Shown here in pieces: positions 57,391-64,000 of a DNA stretch of 64,000 bases. The notes beneath the pieces were generated by a model. That model saw only the letters and a list, made by a program, of their open reading frames with translations, searched no databases and was not told the origin of the DNA. How positions within the stretch are numbered: position 1 is the stretch's first letter; each line of letters begins with the position of its first letter. Source of the stretch: Zymoseptoria tritici IPO323 (Eukaryota; Ascomycota; Dothideomycetes; Mycosphaerellales; Mycosphaerellaceae); the NCBI RefSeq assembly GCF_000219625.1, contig NC_018207.1:62001-126000 (forward strand). The letters are read 5' to 3'. The translations under genes and the position numbers were made by a program.

Positions 57391-57447
57391 CGAACAGCCG
57401 TCAAACTCCGTCAGGTCTGCACAGCCCGACCGTGGGGATATTAAACA
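57391..57447 (+). promoter_or_regulatory. Promoter block of secreted protein 2
   Basis: CGAACAG at 57391, GCACAGCCCGACC at 57419-57431, then the TATA-like GATATTAAACAC, about 140 bp before the ATG at 57578. Same order as in front of secreted protein 1. Confidence 0.55.
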
Positions 57448-57577
57448 CAGTCTTCCACTCCATTCCGCATCTTGACCTTGCCGAATTCTCCTCCCCATCT
57501 GATCGGCCATTTACATCGCGGGAGATCAATCATCGACGCACGCCGAACCAAACCAACCAACTGAACGACCATCCAAC

Positions 57578-57852
57578 ATGAAGATCTCCATCCTCATCTC
57601 GACTCTCGTTCTCACCCTCTGCGCTTCCGCCGCGCCCGCCGCCGAGCCGCAGACTGCCGTGTCATGCTCGGGGCAGTACGTCTGTCGGAGGGCCAAGAAT
57701 CTTTACGTGGACCCTATCGGCTGCCTCTGCGTACGTACATTCCCATCCTTGCAGTCCATTTCCTTTGCGACGAGCAGAGACTGACCTTTGCGACTGACTA
57801 TGTCTAGTGCACTGATCCTGGCAACGTAGCCTGCCACCCACCTCGCGACTAG
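57578..57852 (+). CDS. Small secreted cysteine-rich protein 2 (array member)
   Basis: Two exons, 57578-57730 and 57808-57852, with a 77-nt phase-0 intron (donor GTACGT, branch CTGAC, acceptor TCTAG), giving 65 aa. Signal peptide MKISILISTLVLTLCASA; a short Ala/Pro-rich segment may be a propeptide. The mature part has C-x5-C-x12-C-x-C-C-x7-C and the shared words YVDP and C-H-P-P-R near the end. The exon junction again separates the two adjacent Cys codons (TGC|TGC). One Cys lies inside the signal peptide and is not part of the framework. Paralogous to the genes at 56451 and 58420. Confidence 0.82.
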
Positions 57853-58244
57853 CGTATACGTCGTTCTCTTTGCGTTCTCTTTGCGTTCTCTGCTGCCGGA
57901 GCAAACCGTTGGGTTCGGATGGATCAATCATCACGCGGGCGGCGACAGCGACGGCGATCGCGACAGTGATGTCCCGGCAAGCGTGGCATCAGGGTAATGA
58001 GAAGAGCAGTCTGCAGTTCAATACAATCTGTCAGCGGTCACTGTGCGAAGTGTCCAGCACATCCGCTCGCGTCATCATCTTCTCTCTCTCTTGCTCGGTG
58101 ACTTCCTCCCTTGGGACTTGGGACCTCTTACGAGTCCATATCATGCCACCCGCAAGGTTGTAGTCATCGCAGCATGGATCAAGCTTTGAGTCATTTGGGC
58201 ACGTTGCTTGGACCCGGTCGATATCCATGCCAACATGTGTAAGC

Positions 58245-58264
58245 TGACCGTCCATATAAGCACA
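58245..58264 (+). promoter_or_regulatory. Promoter block of secreted protein 3 with TATA box
   Basis: CTGACCGTCCATATAAGCAC about 160 bp before the ATG at 58420, corresponding to the CCGACC...TATATAAGCAC element of secreted protein 1. The CCATGCCAACA word 20 bp upstream is also shared with that promoter. Confidence 0.5.
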
Positions 58265-58419
58265 CTCTTCCGCTCCACTCGACTTTCTTTCTTTCCTCCG
58301 TCTCGCCTCGACACCGGATCCACTACCAGGGACCACATCGCCTTCCAGACCGAACGTACACGGCCATCACCGAACGACATCAGGTCAACACCGAAGCATT
58401 TCAACACACAAAGACAACC

Positions 58420-58667
58420 ATGAAGATCTCGATCATCGTCTCGACCCTCCTGCTCGCCCTTGGCGCTTCCGCTCAGGGACATGAATGCTCTGCGAAGCCA
58501 GTCTGTCGGAAAGTGAATGGACAATACGTGGACCGCAAAGGATGCGCCTGCGTAAGTACCTTCTAAGTTTTATATGCCTTCCATTCCTTTTTCGACTGGC
58601 GAAGACTGACATTCATGTGTCGATGATGTAGTGCGTCAATCCTAACTTTTCCTTCTGCCACCATTGA
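58420..58667 (+). CDS. Small secreted cysteine-rich protein 3 (array member)
   Basis: Two exons, 58420-58551 and 58632-58667, with an 80-nt phase-0 intron (donor GTAAGT, branch CTGAC, acceptor GTAG), giving 55 aa. Signal peptide MKISIIVSTLLLALGASA; the mature chain of about 37 residues carries C-x5-C-x12-C-x-C-C-x7-C, with the Gly-Gln-Tyr-Val-Asp word between Cys 2 and 3 shared with members 1 and 2 in part. The intron position is identical to both paralogues. Probably extracellular; a role in host or microbial interaction is an inference from size and framework only. Confidence 0.82.
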
Positions 58668-59926
58668 GCTCCTCCGGGCGTGACCGGGCCTTCTCTCGTC
58701 GCATTCTCTGCAGCTGGCACAAGGTCCGACTGGATCTGGGATGGAGGAGGATGTGAGGGGAGTGTGGTCGCTGCGACAATTGGATCCGGTTCATCTTCAC
58801 TTGGTCTCGTCGTCACGCCGTGAGTTGTTGGGACTGACTGGCGAGACTCTTTTTCTTTTGTTTCGGGATTCCGCAGGCCGCCGTGAGGGCGTGAGCGGAG
58901 GATGCAATGTACATACTCTTCACCGACGGTTCACCGTGTGCGGTGGCCGTCCGCGTATTAATGGCTTGTTTGCTTTTCTTCATAGTCGGTTCACCTGTTT
59001 TCTCGTCCACGTGAGCAGTCTTGTCAGCACCGCAAGCGAATGCTGAAGCTCACGACGTGGTCGCAAGGAAGGGCGGGAAGTGCCTGAACGACTCGCCTGG
59101 TCGTGCATGGCCAGGGCGAGGATCTGGTATGTCGCAGTTCGCGACCTTCTATTCGAAATCTCGTCGATGAGCGGACAGGCACACGGGGGCTTTGCGAAGG
59201 ACCTCTCTTCGAACAACGTCCGGAGCAAGGAAAGGCTGCACCGGAGACCGTTGTTCGCGACAGTCGGCCTGGCAGCCTTGGCTCGTGTTGTTGTTGTTGT
59301 TGTCACTTTGTTACTTTCCGAGACTTTCTCGGCACAATCTCGCTGTCTCGCGGGCCGTTCGTATAGACGATAAACCTTGCCAAAGGGCTGTTCAGTGTTC
59401 GGTTTCCCTCCACCCTCAAGCCCTATCGATCGATGAATGTCATCCCTTCGAGGTCACGAGAGGCATCTCACGATATCATAGAAACTTGTGAATCGTCTTC
59501 GTTCCAAAGTTCCCTCGTCGACGCAGACGAAAGAGCGACGCCGGTCGGATACAAGAAGCACATTCACGCTAGCGAATACCACTATACACCCACCAATCAC
59601 ATCCCCGCTTTCTCCCCAGGGCATCCGAATATGGTAAATTGCATTTCTGGTAGGCATCAACGCGTGTGGACGAAGGGAAATGAGTAGTTGAGCATAGAAC
59701 TATCATCCCGTCGCTGCTTCCCGCGTCGCGAGCGGAGGATTCCTTCTGCTTGGATCTTTTGCTTTGCCGAGTTCCGAACAGTCCTTCTCTATCAATTTGT
59801 CTGTCGTTCTTGACCATACTGTCGTTACAAAGATACACCTCTCGCAATCGAACATATACATACCCCACGCGAAACCGCCGATGTAAACAACACACATCAA
59901 TCCAAACAACAGCATATCCCACAAAC
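58668..59926. other. Intergenic stretch downstream of the array
   Basis: The first 150 bp resemble the 3' flank of secreted protein 1, consistent with the duplication unit. After that I see short frames on both strands, a TTG-repeat tract at about 59287-59303, and the probable promoter of the next gene, but no supportable gene. Confidence 0.45.
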
Positions 59927-60560
59927 ATGCGCGCCTCAACCCTCTCCCTCCTCGCCCTGTTCAGCTTCGCAACCGCACAGTCCTCCTCCACCTCAGCCGC
60001 CTCCTCAACGTCAACCTCCACCTCCTCCGGCTGCGGTCAACAAATCGACAAGTAAGCCATCCACCTTCCCACACCCACCCGACCAACCCACACTGACATT
60101 CTCTCTCAACAGCATAATCTTCCTCTGCCTCCAAACCACCCGCGCCCAACTCTCCTCCTGCTCCACCACCGATCAAACCTGCCTCTGCACGCAACAAACC
60201 GTCGTACTATCCTGCTACGACAACTGTCCCAAATCACCGCAGCGCCCGGCCGCGAAATCCCTGCAGGAACAATACTGCGCGAGTGTGGTGTCTTCTTCCT
60301 CGGCGGCGGCGGCGGCAATGTCCTCTGCCATGGCAGCAGCAGCGACGACTTCAGGTGCGAGCGCGACGGGGAGTGGAGTGGTGATCGCGCCGGGGAGTGG
60401 AGGCGCGAGGGTTTCTGGGACGAGTGGTGGTGCGGGCATGGGAACTGCGACGGGGAGTGGAGCTGCGGCTGCGAGTCAGACTGGCGCTGCTGGGAAGGTT
60501 GGGGTGGTAGAGGTCGGTGGAGTTCTTGCTGCTGTGGTTGGGTTGGCTGCGATGTTGTGA
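59927..60560 (+). CDS. GPI-anchored 8-cysteine surface protein
   Basis: Two exons, 59927-60051 and 60113-60560, with a 61-nt phase-2 intron, giving 190 aa. The N-terminal signal peptide (MRASTLSLLALFSFATAQ) is followed by a Ser/Thr spacer. A domain of about 70 residues has eight cysteines: C-x10-C-x10-C-x6-C-x-C-x8-C-x3-C, then a final Cys after about 16 residues (cues T-C-L-C-T-Q and C-Y-D-N-C-P). Such domains occur in many ascomycete GPI proteins and recall, without matching, the CFEM layout. A long Ser/Ala/Gly-rich linker and a terminal hydrophobic segment (GGVLAAVVGLAAML) give a GPI attachment signal. Expected at the plasma membrane or wall. Function unknown; the Cys domain suggests a ligand-binding or structural role. 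Confidence 0.85.
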
Positions 60561-60956
60561 GAAGAGATGGGAGCGATTAGGAATGGGCGCAAAGATGAAA
60601 GACGCGGATGCGAGATGATATTGGAGAAAAGTCAGAGATTATTGCTTGATACCAGGCGGAGGAAGGGTTCGTGGACGAGCGCTGGGATGCGATGAGGATG
60701 AATTGGATAATACCCTGGATGGTGGTGAGCTTGAAATGCGATGAGGATGAATTGGATAATACCTTGATTGCTGCTGAGCTTGAGAAGTCAGAAACGGAGG
60801 ACTGGACTGCGTGAGTGACTGCGAGTAGCAAAGTTTCGTATTTGTCGATACTATCTCATCTTCTGACCTTACCCTTCGGCGACGGCATCCCTTCTGCGAT
60901 GGCATCCCTTCGTCCTGTCGTATCAAGCAACTTGCATGCATGATCGTCTGAACACT
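60561..60956. other. Convergent 3' region with a duplicated segment
   Basis: About 400 bp between two convergent genes. A sequence of about 27 bp, GCGATGAGGATGAATTGGAT plus AATACC, occurs at 60687-60713 and again at 60737-60763, a short direct duplication. No gene seen. Confidence 0.6.
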
Positions 60957-62152
60957 CTACTCCTTCAACGGCGGTGTCGAGGCGAAGCACGACGCAGCAA
61001 AGGCTTCAGGATAGCGAGCTCCGCTGACGACGGCGTTCTCGCAAGCCTTGCGAATCTCCTGCTCTTCCTCCTTGGACAGCTTGACCTTGAGGGAGTTGAC
61101 ATTCTCTTCGAGGCGGGAGAGGTTGGTGGTGCCGGGGATGCTGTGAGAGAAGAATTGTCAGTATAAAAGAGGTTTACTGAGAGATCAAGTCACAACTCAC
61201 GGGAAGATGTCGTCTCCCTGAGCCATCAACCAAGCCAGAGTCAACTGGCTGGCAGTGCAATTCTTCTTCTTCGCAATCTCGGTGATGCGGCCGACGAGCT
61301 CGAGGTTCTTGGGGAAGTTCTGCCGACGAGTCAGTCACCACTCCTCTTGTCCCGCAAGTCATCAACAAGTCTCACCTCCTCCGAGAAGCGCGGCGCGAAC
61401 GTGCGGAAATCACCCTCCTCAAAGTCCTTCGGGCTGCGAATCTGTCCACCGAGCATTCCACGTCCAATGGGCGAGTACGCCACGATGGCAACACCCAACT
61501 CACGAGCCGTCTTCAACAGACCAATCTGCTCACTCTCGATATCCAGACTGAACGGAGAGTACTCAATCTGCACGGCATCGATATGCTCCACCTTGCACGC
61601 CCTCCTCAAAGAATCACTATCACACTCCGAAAGCCCGATATACTTAATCTTCCCCTCCTCCTTCAACTTTTTCAACTCCCTAACCGTCAACTCCACCGGC
61701 GTCTTCCCATCCAACCGATGCGCATAATAAAGATCAATGCTCTCCACCCCCAACCTCTTCAAACTCTTCTCACACGCCTTCCGACAATACTCGGGCGTGG
61801 AATCCACCCATCGATTGCCCTCGGCGTCCGAGCAATTGGCAAACTTGGTCGCGAGGAAGATCTTCTCCCGCTTGCCCGGGTTCTGCTTGAACCAGGCGCC
61901 GAGCAGGTCCTCGGAGTCCTGGTACATGTCGGCCGAGTCCCAGAAGAGTTCGCCGAGGTCGAAGGCCTTGTCCAGCACAGCGAAGCGCTCGGCGTCGGGT
62001 TTCGGGGCGCCGTAGAAGGCGGAGAGACCCATGGTGCCGTAGCCGAGGGCGGTGATGGTCGGGCCATTCTTGCCGAGTTTGCGGACGGGGAGGGTGGGAC
62101 CTACGGCGCCGCCGGTGGCTTTGGAAGCGAGGTTTTGGATTGAGGCGGACAT
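60957..62152 (-). CDS. Aldo/keto reductase (AKR13/YakC-like)
   Basis: Three exons on the minus strand: 62152-61376, 61319-61201 and 61140-60957, giving 359 aa. Introns of 56 and 60 nt have GTGAG donors and CAG acceptors. The TIM-barrel aldo/keto reductase signature is complete: catalytic tetrad D72, Y77 ([15 protein letters not shown]), K103 (IFLATKF) and H145 (DLYYAHRLD). The NADPH-binding region is seen in [13 protein letters not shown] and, from exon 3, [14 protein letters not shown]. It should be a cytosolic NADPH-dependent reductase for aldehydes or ketones; relatives act on pyridoxal or other carbonyls, and the physiological substrate is unknown. The reading frame without splicing stops shortly after SEE, which confirms the first intron. 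Length fits the family. Confidence 0.93.
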
Positions 62153-62872
62153 TTTGGTGGTTGATGTTGTTTGTGGTGTTGTTTGTATGGGGTGAAGGAA
62201 GGAAGGGAGGAAGGTACAGGTTGAAGATATATACCAACCTACCTTAAGCTTCTACTCCGGGCATCGTTGTAAGCTGTTTTCCGCCCGGAGTTGGCGGACT
62301 TAACGGATTCAGAGCCACTTAACAACGAGGGTGGGGTCTCTCCCGCATAGGCGCATAACCAGAATATGACCAAGATATGTCAGAGGAGAGGCTAGAAGGG
62401 AAGATTGGCTCTAAAGCAGGGCTTGGACACGCCCAAGGACACTCATAAAATCTGCCGCAAGTAGCTGCCGTGTTCGTTGGCGAGAATGTGCATCTTGAAC
62501 GGGAGTGTCAGCTTTGCTTTGTGCAGAAGGTGGCATTGAGCCATGCTCGAAAAGATGAGACCGAAGCCCAAGGAATAGCAATCTAAAAGTTCACAAGCAG
62601 GCAGATGAACGATAGATGGATCATGAAATTTTGTCCGATTCAGATTTCTTCCTCCATATGTCCTAACCAGCGGACGGTGCAGTATACACACGATTGCGGC
62701 TCAAGAAACATATGTCCATGTCCAACCCTAACCCTAAGAACACCCTCCAACGCCATGCACAAAGCAAAAAGTCCTTTCCTCCTCCCCAAAAAGCAACGCC
62801 ATCAGCCGATGAGGCGTGGCGGGTCCCATATCCAGTCCAGTATACACCCAGACGCCATATCTCCCGTCCTGT
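62153..62872. other. Intergenic region between two minus-strand genes
   Basis: Contains the promoter of the aldo/keto reductase (including TATATA-like ATATATACC near 62228-62236, minus-strand side) and the 3' flank of the transporter. Only short frames are present. A two-unit CCCTAA stretch at 62726-62737 is noted but not considered telomeric. Confidence 0.5.
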
Positions 62873-64000
62873 TCAATCCCTCTCGGCTCCAGTCCAACAA
62901 GGACTCCCCTTCCGCTCCCTATACTCCACCTCTGCACTCCCCCGAAACTTCATCTTCAACCCCTTCAATCCCATTAATCTCCTCCCTCCACTCCCACCAC
63001 TACTCTCACTCCCAACTCCTCTCAAGCTCCCATCCCTCAACGCTCTCCCACCTTCCTCCTCAAAAACAGGATCAACCAATTTTCGAACTCTTCCATTGAA
63101 ATTCCCTCCCACAACCACCAACCAAGCCGCCGCAAACGCCGCCGCAGCCACGACCAGACTCAACGGAACCCTCTCATTCCCCTGTCCAGCCTCCGCAATC
63201 ACCGTAGCAACGGGACTGAAAACCGCTCCACCCGAGATCGCCGCCGTGAGAACCACACTCGCGAATTTCGTATTCCGTCCCTGACCGCGTAAGCTCTGCG
63301 CAAATATCAAACTGAAGAGTGGTCCCTCGAAGAAGAAGACCAGAACCATCATCGCCGTACCCGCGCCGCCTGTCAATCTCGTGCAGAGAGCTGTGCAGAC
63401 GATGACGCCGGAGAGGAAGATGACCAGAAGTAGTCTTGGTTTGACGACGAGTCCCATCGCCGCGGCCAGGAATCGGGAAAGCGCGAACGCGGAATGTGCG
63501 ATAGCGGCAAAGTCGGTGGGAGACCGGTTGGGAGCGATGGCGTTGAGGTATTCGGCGAATTGCGAGCCGTTGACTTCCTGCGCGCCGACGTAGAGGAATT
63601 GGAGGACGACGCCGGCGGCGAGGACAGCGGCTGTGATGGGAACGGGGTTGTACTTTTGTGGGAGGAACTTTTGTGGGAGGAAGGGGAGGTGGAGGGTGGA
63701 TTTATTGGTGTTGTGAAGAGTTTCGGCGGCGTCTTCCAGTTCGGCGGAGGTGGCTTCGGGGAGAGGGAGGTAGAAGTATATCACCGCGAGGATGACGGTG
63801 GTGAGGGAGAGACCGAGGTATGCCCATTGAGTGTTGACGAGGGATGGAGCGTTGGTCTGGGATCGATGGAGGAAGGCTTTGTCGGCGATGAGGGGTGCGA
63901 CGATGCTGCCGACCGCTTGGATGCCTTGGGAGATGTTGAGGCGGATTTCAGCGTGGGAGGCGGGACCGCAGAGGACGATGAAGGCGTTGGCGGAGACTTC
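62873..64000 (-). CDS. FucP-type MFS sugar transporter, C-terminal part
   Basis: Partial: the frame is open to the window edge (375 codons visible, start lies beyond 64000). The beginning of the visible part, ANAFIVLCGPASHAEIRLN, then ISQGIQAVGSIVAPLIADK and NTQWAYLGLSL, is characteristic of the L-fucose permease/glucose-galactose branch of the major facilitator superfamily, as is the Y-F-Y-L-P-L-P-E-A-T motif after the sixth membrane segment. About seven further hydrophobic segments follow, the last near residue 275 of the visible part. The cytoplasmic tail of about 75 residues is basic and Gly/Ser-rich, longer than in bacterial relatives. Probably a plasma-membrane proton/sugar symporter; the sugar is not predictable. 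Confidence 0.85.
   Translation of the reverse strand, partial: EVSANAFIVLCGPASHAEIRLNISQGIQAVGSIVAPLIADKAFLHRSQTNAPSLVNTQWAYLGLSLTTVILAVIYFYLPLPEATSAELEDAAETLHNTNKSTLHLPFLPQKFLPQKYNPVPITAAVLAAGVVLQFLYVGAQEVNGSQFAEYLNAIAPNRSPTDFAAIAHSAFALSRFLAAAMGLVVKPRLLLVIFLSGVIVCTALCTRLTGGAGTAMMVLVFFFEGPLFSLIFAQSLRGQGRNTKFASVVLTAAISGGAVFSPVATVIAEAGQGNERVPLSLVVAAAAFAAAWLVVVGGNFNGRVRKLVDPVFEEEGGRALRDGSLRGVGSESSGGSGGRRLMGLKGLKMKFRGSAEVEYRERKGSPCWTGAERD

Noticed and set aside
62726..62737. Two CCCTAA telomere-like units
   Set aside because: Only two units in an ordinary intergenic region between genes; likely chance.

Overview
The window looks like a chromosomal segment of a filamentous ascomycete (Pezizomycotina; a Dothideomycete-like fungus is my inference). 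The evidence is short spliceosomal introns of about 49-80 nt with CTAAC/CTGAC-type branch sites, a Zn2Cys6 regulator, a QutR-type quinate repressor relative, and a large transposon block carrying the CpA-to-TpA mutation signature of repeat-induced point mutation (RIP).

Left arm (1-16.6 kb, normal composition): a secreted Ser/Thr/Tyr-rich wall-type protein (minus), a quinate-repressor-like protein with degenerate shikimate kinase, dehydroquinase and shikimate dehydrogenase domains (plus), a Zn2Cys6 transcription factor (plus), and a divergent pair: a steroid 5-alpha-reductase-family enzyme (minus) and an RUS/DUF647 protein (plus) containing a 13-nt microexon. The gaps between these genes hold nothing I can call a gene.

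Centre (about 16.65-55.2 kb): a nest of RIP-damaged retroelements. It holds two full-length Tad1-like LINEs (17.5-23.1 and 36.2-41.8 kb), two complete chromodomain-bearing Ty3/gypsy elements with LTRs and 5-bp target duplications (26.2-32.8 and 46.6-54.2 kb), and two diverged copies of an unrecognised coding family (called U here) that each gypsy element has split. It also holds two young 0.8-kb SINE-like elements with 13-bp target duplications; their 3' ends copy the LINE tail, including a base-changed but still paired hairpin. Insertion order can be read directly: U is oldest, then the gypsy elements, then the SINE-like elements, which are not RIPped.

Right arm (55.2-64 kb): immediately beside the transposon block lies a tandem array of three paralogous small secreted cysteine-rich proteins (55-65 aa). 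They share a strict six-cysteine framework, an intron that always falls between two adjacent cysteine codons, and duplicated promoters. These are the best candidates for an undescribed effector-like family. Next come a GPI-anchored 8-cysteine surface protein, an aldo/keto reductase (minus) and the C-terminal part of a FucP-type sugar transporter running off the right edge (minus).

All spliced models were built by eye from reading frames and splice consensus. No searches were run, so family names rest on motif recognition.
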